This document shows, piece after piece, positions 19,676 through 31,290 of a stretch of DNA of 64,000 nucleotides; positions within the stretch are counted from its first letter, which is position 1; each line of letters opens with the position of its first letter. This DNA comes from Rutpela maculata (lineage: Eukaryota > Arthropoda > Insecta > Coleoptera > Cerambycidae): assembly GCA_936432065.2 (NCBI GenBank), contig OW386293.2, positions 64,254,265 through 64,318,264 on the forward strand. Reading direction: 5' to 3'. The notes beneath the pieces were generated by a model. The model searched no databases, was not told where the DNA came from, and saw nothing but the letters and a program-made list of their open reading frames with translations. The translations under genes and the position numbers were made by a program.

Positions 19676-22600
19676 GTAAAAGCCAGTCACCCTTTAAACT
19701 CTGTGGCTCCGACACTCACAGAGGGAAGCTGGTAGTACCGGTAGCCACTCCCCACGCCCGTGGGGTGAGTGACTACTGGGTCCGCGAATCGTGTGCCCTG
19801 AGCAGACGTAAGGAACTAAGGATGACGGCCTTCTGCATTCTGCCGGCTAAGATCTCTGCCGAATTTCGGCATGCCGGTATGATCTTAAGTTCTGAAAGCA
19901 GTGTGTGTCTCGTTCCACCGAGGGCTCCTATAATCCGTACCACTATCTTAACAGTATGGTCTGGATAGAGTCTGCGGAGTTCGAAGAGCAAATCTCGATA
20001 TTTTGTCCGTTTTTCCTCCTCCTTCTAGACAATGTTGTTCTCCGCGGGAGCCGAGAACTCCACGACAAACATTGTCTTGAGTTGGTGGTCGAGGAGGACT
20101 ATGTCAGGCTTGTTGGCTTGTATGTGCCTGACTGTGGGAAAAGAGTAGTTCCAATAAATTAGACACTTCTCATTTCCCACAACGGACTCAATATCCCCCG
20201 GAGCATAAGGCAGCACTGGTGTCTCGTCTATCCCATACGAGTGCCTTAAGTGATAATAAAGCACTCGTAATGCTCCGTCGTGCCTCAGGATATAGGCCGA
20301 GACTGCATATGTCGGACAGTCCGACAACAAGTGCATTAAAGTCTCTGGCGCCCTGCGGTAGGCCCTGCAGCTGACATCAGGGACATCTATACCCATGACA
20401 CGAAACGAGAGTGTTAAATACACCATCCTGGCAAGCCATTATGAATCCCTCGGTCTCAGACTTCAGCCCGGCTGACCTTAAGAAGGCAAAGGTCAGCCTA
20501 TCGGACAAGCCAAAATCTTCTATATTTTTATAGAAGACTCCATGCATTGGCTTATCTGTATGAAGCTGCAGAAAGATGTTGTGTTCTGCAGATTTAATTT
20601 GGGCTTTTCGCCGAGCAGGTTCCAACTCGGTGACAGAGTCGCGATTTACCTGCTCGACGTCGAAGGAGAGACCAAGTTCATCGGCTGCTCTCTGTGCTGC
20701 CTTAAACAAAAACGCTCCTACCCCTGCATTTTCATGGTCTCGGACCATGCAGAGGAGGGGATCCGAACTCCTGATAATCTTACAGGCTCCATCCAGAACC
20801 ATCCTGTTATGGAGACTCTCCAAACTCAAGAGTCCACGGCCTCCCCGATGTCGTGGGAGGTATAACCGTGGAACGGACGATTTAGGATGAAAACTCCTAT
20901 TGAGATGCATCTTCTTGCGGGTTCCTACGTCGAGTTGACGCAACTCCTCTCGGTTCCATTTCACCACTCCAAAGGAATAGAGAAGGATCGGAACGGCAAG
21001 CATGTTGGTAGCAGACACCTTGTTCTTCCCCGACAGTTCTGAAGACCAAATCTGTCGGGGTCGGTGCTGATACTTGCCGCGGAGAGCGTTTTCCACTACA
21101 CTCACTTCTTGGGTTGAGCGTTGCTCGACACCCAAGTAAGTGTATGACTCCCCGGCATCTAGATGATGTAAGATGCTTCCGTCTACGAGCTGCGCGTTCT
21201 CTCCGTAGTCCCCGCATCGCCCTCTCTTGAGATGGACCAGTGCACATTTGTCCAACCCGAACTCCATACCGACAGCCTGCGTGTACTCCTGTACCACCCT
21301 AAGGGACTGGTGTAGGTCCCTTTCTCCGGAGGCATAAAGTTTAAGGTCATCCATATAAAACAAATGGGTGACCTAATGCCTCCTATCGCCGGGGGTACCG
21401 CAGTTGTATCCACGGGTTTTCCGGAGCGAAACGGATAATGGCAGTAGTGAGATGCAAAACAGAAGGGGGCTGAGGGAGTCTCCCTGAAATACTCCCCTTC
21501 TGAACGATACCGGCTCCGTCTGGACTCTACCGTTACCGGATGTTATAGTAAAGCGAGTCCTCCAGACCGGCATCAGTTCTTCAATACATCTCACTACGGG
21601 ACCGGGTACCGCAAGACATTGGAGCAAGTGTAAAATAAGCTCATGAAATGTCATGTCAAATGCCTTGCGGTAGTCGATCCAGGCCATGGAGAGGTTCCGC
21701 TTATACTGCACGGAGTCCTGCGTGACACATCTGTCAATCAGCAGGTTCTCCTTGCAGCCAGCGACACCTCTCTTCCACCCTCGTTGCTCATATATCCGTT
21801 CGTAAACCGGTTCAACTGCGTGGAGCACCCGCATGTACAAAATGCGTGTAAACACTTTGTAACATGCGTTTAAACAGGTTATCGGGCGGTAGTTCTTTAG
21901 GTTAGACAAATCTCCGTTCTTGGGGATCAGCACTGTCCGCCCCTCAACCCAAGAAGGAATTTGCTGCTCCCCATTTAGCCAGGCATTAAAAATTCTGGCC
22001 AAATGGTGGTGGGTACTCGATAACTTTTTCCACCAAAAGTTATTTATCCCGTCGGGACCTGGAGCAGCAAAGTTCTTAGAGCCCTCAAGAGCTCTTCGAA
22101 CCTCTTCTGGGGTTATTGGTTGGCACACCTCGTGTGGTTGGCGAAACCTTTGGCTAAAAGTTTCAAAGTGTGCCAGGGCTGGAGAGTCTCTGTTGAGTGG
22201 AAGCTTCTGTTCGTACAACGTTTTCCAGAAGTTTTCCACCTGATCTGCAGTCGGCGGATTTTCAGCAACACGCTGAGGCGGTTCGAAAAGGCGCGAGGGC
22301 TTTTTGCGGAAAAGTTGATTTTCCGCTAGTCCCCCCCGCCCGCCTCACTAGGGACTTCTTACAAGACACTAGCATTCGTATCCTTTCGAGGCAGTGCTGT
22401 TTGGTGGTTTGCAGCACTGCCCCATTAAGTGTGTGATGGACACGTCTTAAGTTGGCAGCTACTCGCCGCACTTTAGGCGTGAAAGGCCTATTGGCTGCCA
22501 TATAGTCCATCACACATTGGATACGGGATGCGTGTTGCCTCGCCGACCGGATCTTGGCTTCCATCTTCTGTATGCGCCGTCCCGCTCTTTCCTGTGGAGA

Positions 22601-23353
22601 GGTAGTATTTCGCCTCTCCACCTGAGACAAGCGTTGAGCGGCAGCATACACGGCACAATTTATGTGCCAGATGTCAGCCTCTTCTGGTAGCGCTGCACGT
22701 AGTTCTGCATCCACTCTGGCCAGATCTTGTGGCCCGGGGGGTTTTATGTTGTGCAACCCCCGTCTGGTACTAAGACCCTCTGGTGTTGGTGGAACGATAG
22801 GAACCGCTTCCTCAACCGGTTCGTTCGGTGGCTGTTCGGCCACCTCATTCACTGGCCGAGGAGCGGCTCTGACATAGCCTCTAGCACGAAGGTGGGATAC
22901 ATAATCACGTAGGTTCTGAGGTGTGAAGGCGTCATGCTCTGGGTGGTTTTCACACCACAGAGCATGCATTCGCGCCATGTACCCCCTTCTGCCGGGCTCA
23001 CTGCTTTCATAATAGTGCATCAGGTCTTCTCTCAGTTCATCTGTCCACTCAAAGCGTCCTTGGTTATAGCGGTCGTCATCAATGGGCATCCTTCCCTGTT
23101 GGGCCCCACCACCTTGCCCTTGACCCCTATCCGCACGGGGTCGATCGTGGGGGGCCCTGTCTTCGGCCAACTGGAACCGGAGGATCGGGCTTTTGGGTGG
23201 TTAGCCCAACAAGCCCACGACCGACACCAGAGGGGAAAGCGCTTTCCCCTCCTGGGTGCGCTAGGGCTGCCGGTTCGGTTTTGCACCCCCAGCTGGAGTA
23301 AGTGGTGGCGCTACTCACCAAAGGCTAGATGGATAACGGTTAACCTCTCCTGC
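19676..23353 (-). mobile_element. Dong/R4-like LINE, copy C (subfamily I), full length
   Basis: About 3.7 kb, from a 5' end matching copy A (GCAGGAG..GGTTAACC on the minus strand) to the 3' UTR with the GGGTGACTGG tail. It retains the RT segment that copy A lost. Confidence 0.85.
19773..23170 (-). pseudogene. Dong-like polyprotein, copy C, frameshifted
   Basis: Frames in order: 23170-22262 (N-terminal region with CxxxHP-type WCENHPEHDAF and a basic coiled part), 22239-21373 (RT fingers and palm start, NYRPITCLN, AWIDYRKAFD, GVFQGDSLSPLLF), 21363-20377 (FYMDDLKLYASG, thumb), 20426-20025 (CRAYRRAPETL, second Cys changed to Tyr, then KPDIVLLD and VEFSAP) and 19991-19773. About four frame breaks, including a TAG at 21373 right before the FYMDD. 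The missing CCHC cysteine is a substitution. Confidence 0.8.
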
Positions 23354-23376
23354 TTATTTTTATTTTTTTTTTTTTG
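23354..23376. repeat. Poly-A / TAAAAA junction between copies D and C
   Basis: Plus strand CTTATTTTTATTTTTTTTTTTTG. A decayed TAA/poly-A tail joining the 3' end of copy D to the 5' end of copy C. Confidence 0.65.
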
Positions 23377-25954
23377 TTAAAAACCAGTCACCCTTCTCTG
23401 TGGCTCCGACCCTCACAGAGGGGAGCTGGTAGAACCGGCAGTCACTCCCCACACCCGTGGGGTAAGTGACGACTGGGTCCGGGAATCGTGTGCCCTGAGC
23501 AGACGTAATGAACCAAGAATGACGGCCTTCTGCATTCTGCCGGCTAAGACCTATGCCGAATTTCGGCATGCCAGTATGATCTTAAGTTCCGAAAGGATAC
23601 AGTCTGCGGAGTTCGAAGAGCAAATCTCGATATTTTGTTCGTTTTTCCTCCTCCTTCAAGACAATGTTGTTCTCCGCGGGAGCCGAGAACTCCACGACAA
23701 ACATTGTCTTGATTTGATGGTCGAGGAGGACTACGTCAGGCTTGTTGGCTTGTATTTGCCTGACGGTGGGAAAAGAGTAGTTCCAATAAATTAGACACTT
23801 CTCATTTCCCACAACGGACTCAATATCCCCCGGAGCGTAAGGCAGCACTGGTGTCTCGTCTATCCCATACGAGTGCCTTAGGTGATAATAAAGCACTCGT
23901 AATGCTCCGTCGTGCCTCTGGATATAGGCCGAGACTGCATATGTCGGACAAGCCGACAACAGGTGCATTAAAGTCTCTGGCGCCCTGCGGCAGACCCTGC
24001 AGCTAACATCAGGGACCTCTATACCCATGACACGACTACGATAGACGAGGGTATTAAATACACCATCCTGCCAAGAGATTATGAATCCCTCGGTCTCAGA
24101 CTTCAGCCCGGCTGACCTTAGGAAGGTCAGCCTTTCAGATAAGCCAAGGTTTTCTATATTTTTATAGAAAACTCCATGCATTGGCTTATCCGTGTGAAGC
24201 TGCAGAAAGATGTTGTGTTCTGCAGCATTAATTTGGGCTTTTCGCCGAGCAGGTTCTAACTCGGTGACAGAGTCGCGATTTACCCGCTCGACGTCGAAGG
24301 AGAGACCAAGTTCATCGGCTGCTCTCTGTGCTGCCTTAAACAGAACGGCTCCTACCCCTGCATTTTCATGGTCCCGGACCATGCAGAGGAGGGGATCCGA
24401 ATTCCTGATGACCTTACAGGCTCCATCCAGAACCATCCTATTATGGAGACTCTCCAAGCTCAAGAGTCCACGGCCTCCCCGATGTCGCGGGAGGTATAGC
24501 CGTGGAACGGACGATTTAGGATGCAAACTCCTATTGAGATGCATCTTCTTGCGGGTTCCTACGTCGAGTTGACGCAGCTCTTCTCGACTCCACTTCACTA
24601 CCCCAAAGGAGCAGAGTAGGATCGGAACGGCAAGCATATTGGCAGACACCTTGTTCTTCCCCGACAGTTCTGAAGACCAGATCTGTCGGAGTCGGTGCTG
24701 ATACTTGCCGCGGAGGGCGTTTTTCACTACACTCACTTCTTGGGTGGAGCGTTGCTCGACACCCAAGTAAGTGTACGACTCTCCGGCATCTAGATGATGT
24801 AAGATGCTTCCGTCCACGAGCTGCGCGTCCTCTCCGTAGTCCCCGCATCGTCCTCTCTTGAGATGGACCAGTGCACATTTGTCTAACCCGCACTCCATAC
24901 CGACAGCCTGCGTGTACTCCTGTACCACCCTGAGGGACTGGTGTAGGTCCCTCTCTCCGGAGGCATAAAGTTTAAGGTCATCCATATAAAACAGATGGGT
25001 GACCTTATGCCTCCTGTCGCCGGGTGTACCGCTGTTGTAGCCACGGGTTTTCCGGAGCGAAACGGATAATGGCAGTAGTGAGATGCAAAACAGAAGGGGG
25101 CTGAGGGAGTCTCCCTGAAATACTCCCCTTCTGAAAGATACCGGCTCCGTCTGGACTCTATCGTTACCCGATGTTATGGTAAAGCGAGTCCTCCAGAGCG
25201 GCATCAGTTCATCGATACATCTCACTACGGGACCGGGCACCCCAAGACATTGGAGCAAGTGTACAATGAGCTCGTGTGATGTCATGTCAAATGCCTTGCG
25301 GTAATCGATCCAGGCCATGGAGAGGTTACGCTTATACTGCACGGAGTCCTGCGTGACACACCTGTCAATCAGCAGGTTCTCCTTGCAGCCAGCGACACCT
25401 CTCTTTGACCCTCGTTGCTCATATATCCGCTCGTAAACCGGTTCAACTGCATGGAGCACCCGCATGTACAAAATGCGTGTAAACACCTTGTAGCATGCGT
25501 TTAAACAGGTTATTGGCCGGTAGTTCTTTGGGTCAGACAGATCTCCGTTCTTCGGGATCAGCACTGTCCGTCCCTCGACAACCCACGAAGGAATTTGCTG
25601 CTCCTCATTTAGCCATGAATTGAAAATTCTGGCCAAATGGTAGTGGGTACTGGGTAATTTTTTCCACCAATAGTTGTTTATCCCATCGGGACCTGGAGCA
25701 GCAAAGTTCTTAGAGCCCTCAAGAGCTCTTCGAACCTCTTCTGGAGTTATCGGTTGGCACACCTCGTGTGGTTGTTGAAGCCTTTGACAGAAGGCTTCAA
25801 AGTGTGCCAGGGCTGGACAGTCTCGGTTGAGTGGAAGCTTCTCCTCGTAACGTGTTTTCCAGAAATTTTCCACCTGGATCGAAAAGGCGCGAGGGCTTTT
25901 GGCGGAAGAGTTTATTTTCCGCCAGCCCCCTCGCCCGCCTCAGTAGTGATTTTA
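23377..25954 (-). mobile_element. Dong/R4-like LINE, copy D (subfamily I), 5' part replaced
   Basis: 3' end intact with the GGGTGACTGGTTTTT tail. At the 5' side it ends near 25954 in the region coding RRARGLAE..FRKKPSR, where a CTTCCACATCC-type element begins. A short deletion also removes the PPQRVAENPPTADQ segment near 25880. Confidence 0.82.
23582..25873 (-). CDS. Dong-like RT-endonuclease, 763-codon open frame
   Basis: Longest LINE frame in the window. Residues about 40-60 hold the GPDGINNYWWKK motif, about 103 NYRPITCLN, about 170 AWIDYRKAFD (catalytic Asp), about 250 RRGVFQGDSLSPLLF and about 288 FYMDDLKLYASG (catalytic YMDD type). The CCHC box CRVCRRAPETLMHLLSAC is near 640 and the nuclease KPDVVLLD...VVEFSAP...KEEEKRTKY near 725-755. 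The last 60 or so residues of relatives A and E are missing because of a deletion near 23597. The N-terminal region before MENFWKT is also absent, so the protein lacks the nucleic-acid-binding N-terminus. Its start is simply the first Met. Confidence 0.82.
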   Translation of the reverse strand: MENFWKTRYEEKLPLNRDCPALAHFEAFCQRLQQPHEVCQPITPEEVRRALEGSKNFAAPGPDGINNYWWKKLPSTHYHLARIFNSWLNEEQQIPSWVVEGRTVLIPKNGDLSDPKNYRPITCLNACYKVFTRILYMRVLHAVEPVYERIYEQRGSKRGVAGCKENLLIDRCVTQDSVQYKRNLSMAWIDYRKAFDMTSHELIVHLLQCLGVPGPVVRCIDELMPLWRTRFTITSGNDRVQTEPVSFRRGVFQGDSLSPLLFCISLLPLSVSLRKTRGYNSGTPGDRRHKVTHLFYMDDLKLYASGERDLHQSLRVVQEYTQAVGMECGLDKCALVHLKRGRCGDYGEDAQLVDGSILHHLDAGESYTYLGVEQRSTQEVSVVKNALRGKYQHRLRQIWSSELSGKNKVSANMLAVPILLCSFGVVKWSREELRQLDVGTRKKMHLNRSLHPKSSVPRLYLPRHRGGRGLLSLESLHNRMVLDGACKVIRNSDPLLCMVRDHENAGVGAVLFKAAQRAADELGLSFDVERVNRDSVTELEPARRKAQINAAEHNIFLQLHTDKPMHGVFYKNIENLGLSERLTFLRSAGLKSETEGFIISWQDGVFNTLVYRSRVMGIEVPDVSCRVCRRAPETLMHLLSACPTYAVSAYIQRHDGALRVLYYHLRHSYGIDETPVLPYAPGDIESVVGNEKCLIYWNYSFPTVRQIQANKPDVVLLDHQIKTMFVVEFSAPAENNIVLKEEEKRTKYRDLLFELRRLYPFGT

Positions 25955-26196
25955 CTTTCACATCCAGTGGAAGTATAGTAACGACAAAAAAATTTTTAAA
26001 AATTTTTATTGTTCAAATAGGCTTAAAATGCCATGAAAAGTCGAGATTTTAAGTTTGAGCAAAAAAAAAATTTCTGTCTGTCTGTCTGTCGGTCTGTCTG
26101 TCGGTCTGTCTGTCTGTAACTTTTTTTGTGCGCACGTTTACTCTGGAACCGTTAAAGATATTGACTTGAAATTTGGTACACATATGTACTTTAATG
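25955..26196 (+). mobile_element. CTTCCACATCC element fragment between LINE copies D and E
   Basis: Starts ACTTTCACATCCAGTGG and continues with the same internal sequence as the elements at 57331-58068 and 58460-59158, including a (CTGT/CGGT)n run at 26072-26115 and TGTGCGCACGTTTACTCTGG. It stops at 26196, where the truncated 3' end of LINE copy E begins. The minus-strand frame entering from copy E through this fragment is accidental. Confidence 0.78.
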
Positions 26197-29100
26197 TAGA
26201 TGCCAGATTTGTGTGTCCTAAGAAGACGAAGGGACCCCAGGATAACTGCCTTCTGCATTTGGCCTGCCAACCACTCGGCTGACTTTTGGCAGGCTGGTAT
26301 GGCCTTTAATTCCGAGAGCAGCGTAGGCCTCATTCCACCAAGTACACCGATTATCAGGACGACCATCTTGACCGAGTAGTCTGGGTATAGCACTCGGAGC
26401 TCATACCGGAGATCTCGGTATTTAGTCCGTTTTTCGCCCTCCTTCAGGATGATGTTTGTCTCGGCAGGTGCCGAGAACTCGATGACATACATCATCTTGG
26501 TTTGGTGGTCTAGGAGGACTATGTCAGGCTTGTTTGCCTGAATTTGCCTGACCGTCGGAAACGGGTAGTTCCAATATATTCGGCACTTCTCGTTCTCGAC
26601 AACGGACTCGATCTCTCCGGGGACGTAAGGCAGCACTGGTGTTTGGTCTACTTCGTACGAGTGCCGAAGGTGGTAGTACAGCACTCGTGGGGCCGCGTTA
26701 TGTCTATGGATGTAGGCCGAAGTCGCATATACCGTACATGCAGATAGTAAGTGCATGAGCGACTCCGGCGCCTGACGGCAGGTCCTACAATTAATGTCAG
26801 GGACCTCCACACCCATAACGCGACTGCGGTAGACCAAGGTGTTAATAACACCATCTTGGCAGGCCACAATGAATTCTTCGGTCTCCGACTTTAGCCCTGC
26901 TGACCGTAAGAAAGCGAAGGTCAGCTTTGTCGATAAACCCAGCGTCTCTATGTTGTTATAGAATACGCCGTGCATGGGTTTATCGACGTGCTGCCTGAGC
27001 AGATTTCTCTGCTCGGCAGCTTTAATTTGGGCTATCAGACGATTTGGCGCAAGCTCAGTTACTGATTCTAGTTCAGCACCTCGCCGGTCTCCTCTCCTGA
27101 AGTCGAATACGAGACCGAGATCATCTGCGGCCTTACGTGCTGCCTTGAATAAAAATGCGCCAACTCCTGCAGTTTCATGATCTCTCACAAACCGCAGGAG
27201 TGGGTCCGAGCTCCTGAGGACGTTGCATGCCACACTCAGCGCTACTCTGCCATGCGCACACTCCAGACTCAAGAGTCCTCGGCCCCCCCGTTGGCGTGGG
27301 AGGTACACTCGAGGAACGGACGACCTAGGATGGATGCTCCTGTGAACATGCATCATCTTGCGGGTATCCCTATCCAATTGGCGCAACTCTTCTAGCGTCC
27401 ACTTAACTACTCCGAAGGAGTAGAGCAGAATCGGAACGGCAAGCATATTAGTTGCAGACACCTTGTTCTTCCCCGAAAGTTCAGAGGACCAAATCTTTCG
27501 GAGCCGGTGTCTGTACTTGCCGCGGAGAGTATCCTTAACTTGTTTCACGTCCTAGATGTGATGTTGTTCCACACCCAGGTACGTGTAGGTCTCTCCGGCA
27601 TCCAGATGTCGTAGGATGCTTCCGTCTGCGAGCTGCGCATCTTCAAGGAATATCCCGCTTCGTCCTCTCTTGAGGTGGACGACTGCACACTTGTCCAGCC
27701 CGAATTCCATGCCAATGGCCCGCGTATACTCTTGGACCACCCTTAGAGAATTTTGGAGTTCGCACTCTCCGGAGGCATAAAGTTTTAGGTCATCCATATA
27801 AAATAGATGGGTGACCTTATGCCTCCGATTGCTGGGTGGACCACATTTGTATCCGCGGGTTTGGCGGAGCCTGACAGATAACGGCAGCAGTGAGATGCAA
27901 AATAGGAGAGGACTCAGGGAGTCACCCTGGAAAACTCCTCTCCTAAAAGTTACCAACTCTGTCGATACCCGCTGAGCACCAGATGTTATGGTGAAGCGGG
28001 TTCTCCAGAGTGGCAACAGTTGTTCAATGCATCTCACTAGTGGGGCAGGTACCACAAGGCATTGCAGCAAGTGTAATAATAGTGCATGAGATGTTGTATC
28101 AAATGCCTTGCGGTAATCGATCCACGCCATTGATAGATTACGCTTGTATTGTACAGAATCCTGTGTAATGCAGCGGTCTATCAATAGGTTCTCTTTGCAG
28201 CCTGCCACGCCTTTCTTGCCACCACGCTGTTCGTGTATCTGTCGGTAGACCGGCTCAACTGACCTCAATGTCCTGGCATACAAGATAAGAGTAAATATCT
28301 TGTAGCAGGAATTGAGACAGATTTCCCTTTTTGGGGATCAGTACAGTACGCCCCTCGGCAAACCAGTCCGGAATCGGCTGCCCCTCGTTCAACCATGAGT
28401 TGAAAACTCGGGCCAGATGGCGGTGGGTGGAAGGGAATTTCTTCCACCACCAGTTGTTTATGCCATCTGGACCCGGGGCAGCAAAGTTCTTAGTACCAAC
28501 AAGTGTTTGTTGGACTTCCTCGGTACTGATCGCCGGGCACACTTCGTCTTGCTCTCCCAACAATGTGGTGCAGAGCTCCTCGAAGCGTGCTATCGCTGGA
28601 GTGTCGCTGTCGAATGGACTCGTGGTCTCATATATTCCCTTCCAGAAGGCTTCGACAGTCTCAACAGACGGCGGATGTTCCACAACACGCGGTGGCTCTT
28701 GGAGCAGACGAGAGGGACTTGTTTGGAACAGATGGTTTTGTTCCATTGCCCGTGCTCGTCTGACCAAAGATTTTTTAATGGCCATAAGTGCTCGAATCCT
28801 ATCTAGACAGTGCTGTTTGATGGTTTGCAGCACTGTCCGATTTAGAGTGTGGTGTTGTCGTCTTATACGCCGAATTTTCGGCGTGAATGGCTTAGCTGCC
28901 GTTATATACTCCACCACACTCTGGATTCGAGACGCGTGTTGTCTCTCCGATTTGATTTTTGCCTCAATTTTTTGTACGCGCCGCTTAGTCTTCTCGACCT
29001 TACCCAACACGATTGCCAGGCGTTGCTGGGGGACGAGTTGTCTAGCGGCTGCGTACACGGCACTGTTGATCTGCCATATGTTGGCATCTTCTGGAAGTTC

Positions 29101-29530
29101 ATCATCGAGTAACGAATCCATTCTTGCCAGGTCTTGTGGCTTTGGGTTAACCCTGGTGTTAAGGCTAACCCTCGTCCTGAGGGTATCATCGGTGTACTCT
29201 AGGTGATGTTGTCGTTCAGCAGGTAGTTGCCGCGGTGGTGATGCGGCCGGCCCTTGTTCCTGCTGACGGGGTGCCCTTTCGTAGCCCGTTCGACGCAGGA
29301 AGGATACCTGATCTCTTATGTGTTGTTGAGAGAAGGCGCGGTACTCCGGGTGCATATCGCACCACAACCGGTGTAACCGCGCCATGTACCCCCTGCGTCC
29401 GGGTTCGCTGCTCTCATAGCAGATAAGCAGGTCATCCCGTAGTCCCCTCGTCCACCTAAAGCGTCCATGTACAGTAGCATTGTCGTCATCATTAAGACCG
29501 TCCGGTATGGCCCCTCCCACATTAACCTCC
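26197..29530 (-). mobile_element. Dong/R4-like LINE, copy E (subfamily II)
   Basis: About 3.3 kb, the longest member of subfamily II. It lacks the last roughly 200 bp of 3' UTR seen in copy B (17998-18200) and abuts the CTTCCACATCC fragment instead. The 5' end is near 29520, next to a perfect-looking hairpin. Same domain order as subfamily I, clearly diverged at protein level. Confidence 0.82.
26220..29520 (-). pseudogene. Dong-like polyprotein, copy E, three lesions
   Basis: Frames: 29520-28255 (N-terminal region, basic coiled part, AAPGPDGINNWWWKKF), 28283-27552 (RT: AWIDYRKAFDT, RRGVFQGDSLSPLLF, FYMDDLKLYASG) and 27548 to about 26220 (RT thumb, CRTCRQAPESLMHLLSAC CCHC box, KPDIVLLD / VIEFSAPAE / KEGEKRTKY nuclease). 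Between the first two frames a small deletion removes the NYRPIT-type segment. Between the second and third is a single TAG at 27549, where copy B has CAG. It is otherwise well preserved and the least decayed subfamily II coding sequence here. Confidence 0.82.
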
Positions 29531-29553
29531 CCACAATAAAATTGTGGGAGGTT
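29521..29553. repeat. 15-bp inverted repeat at LINE copy E 5' edge
   Basis: TAACCTCCCCACAAT and ATTGTGGGAGGTTA are complementary with one indel and a 3-base loop. It marks the junction of copy E with unrelated sequence. Confidence 0.65.
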
Positions 29554-29643
29554 ACTACAATTAGTCCAAAATCGAAAATTGAGATAACATCAAATCTTTA
29601 CGTTTTGAGGTCCCAGGAACCCAAAAAAGTTGTTTTTGAAAAA

Positions 29644-29682
<39 letters not shown>

Positions 29683-30049
29683 TAGCACGATAGCGGCGAA
29701 GCTACTAAACGGATTTGGATGAAACTTTGCATGAGGGTTTCTTTAGTGCTCCAGAAGATCTGAAAAGGTTTTGGTTGAGATCGGATTACGTTTAGTGCCG
29801 TTTTGGCACAACAAGTTGTTTATTTTATGATTACTTACAATTTGTAATTGAACCATTGAAAAGCAGTGAAAATTCCGATTTCAACGATATATCACACTTG
29901 CACTTTTTCGATTTGGTTTCCGTGAAAAAAATTAAAAAACAAAAATTTCACTTGTTTTGTCCTCAAAGCAGTGCAATGTACAGGGTGATATTCTAATAAT
30001 GACAGAGGTGTTCAGTGATTTCGGCTGATAACTCGGGAACGGTTGAAGA
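29554..30049. repeat. Dispersed-repeat-like sequence with (TG)n
   Basis: A GT microsatellite at 29646-29680 is followed by AGCGGCGAAGCTACTAAACGG, of the kind that follows simple repeats in many arthropod non-autonomous elements. No reading frame and no boundaries found. Confidence 0.4.
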
Positions 30050-30330
30050 TATCGAAGTGAAATTTGAAACGTAGGTATATATATTGTAGACGGACGGATT
30101 ACGAATTAATAATACACCTACGTCACATGACGTCACAAATAAGAAAAATTCTGAGAAACTGGTGCAGATATCGACTTAACTATTGGAAACATCCAATTAA
30201 AGTTTGAAACGTGGGTGGAAATATTGTAGATGGATGGAATACGAGTGAATTAAAAATACACCTACGTTCTGATGACGTCGTAAAAGCATAAAATTCTTAT
30301 AACAGGCGAACTGATGATATCAAAAAAATA
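30050..30330. repeat. Two diverged tandem units, about 140 bp
   Basis: Both units contain TTTGAAACGT-GGT, ATATTGTAGA-GGA-GGA and AATACACCTACGT followed by ATGACGTC. Divergence is high, so the duplication is old. Confidence 0.6.
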
Positions 30331-30359
30331 TTTCTACAAGACGAGTCACGAAATTTTTT

Positions 30360-31290
30360 TTTTTAATTTCCAAGAAATATCAAATTTTCGGAGAAATGTC
30401 ACTTTTCAGAAAAATGTGAAATTTTCGAATAAATGTTAAGTTTTCAGGGAAATGTCACTTTTCAGAAATATGTCAAATTTTCAGAAAAATGTAACTTTTC
30501 AGAAAAATGTCAAATTTTCGAAAAAACGTCAAATTTTCGAAGAAATGTCACCTTTAAGAAAAATGCCAAATGTTTGAAAATTGTCAAATTTTCGGAGTAA
30601 TGTCACTTCAGGAAAATGTAAAATTTTCGAAAAAATGTCAAATTTTCAGAGAAATGTCACTTTTCAGAAAAATGTCAAAAATTCAGGAAATTGTCAAAAA
30701 TTCAGGAAAATGTCAAATTTTCGGAAAAATGTCACTTTTCAGAAAAATGTCAAATTTTCGAAAAAATGTTAAATTTTCAGGGAAATGTCACTTTTCAGAA
30801 ATATGTCAAATTTTCAGAAAAAATTCAAATTTTCGAAAAAACGTCAAATTTTCGAGGAAATGTCACCTTTCAGAAAAATGCCAAATGTTCGAAAATTGTC
30901 AAATTTTCGGAGTAATGTCACTTCAGAAAAATGTCAAATTTTCAGAGAAATGTAACTTTTCCGAAAAATGTCAAAAATTCAGGAAAATGTCAAAAATTCA
31001 GGAAAATGTCAAATTTTCGGAAAAATGACACTTTTCAGAAAAATTAAAATTTTCGAAAAAACGTCAAATTTTCGAAGAAATGTCACCTTTCAGAAAAATG
31101 TCACCTTTCAGATAAATGTCAAATGTTTGAAAATTGTCAAATTTTCGGAGTAATGTAACTTCAGAGAAATGTCAAATTTTCGAAAAAATGTCAAAGTTTC
31201 GGAGAAATGTCACTTCAGAAAAATGTCAAATTTTCGGAAAAATATTACTTTTTAGAAAAATGTCAAATTTTATTAAATGGACTCAAAGGA
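30360..31290. repeat. Minisatellite, about 18-20 bp unit
   Basis: Roughly 45 to 50 imperfect copies of ATGTCAAATTTTCGGAAAA and ATGTCACTTTTCAGAAAA, alternating in a higher-order pattern. It keeps several frames open for 60-150 codons, which gives lysine/asparagine/phenylalanine-rich reading frames that are not genes. Confidence 0.9.
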
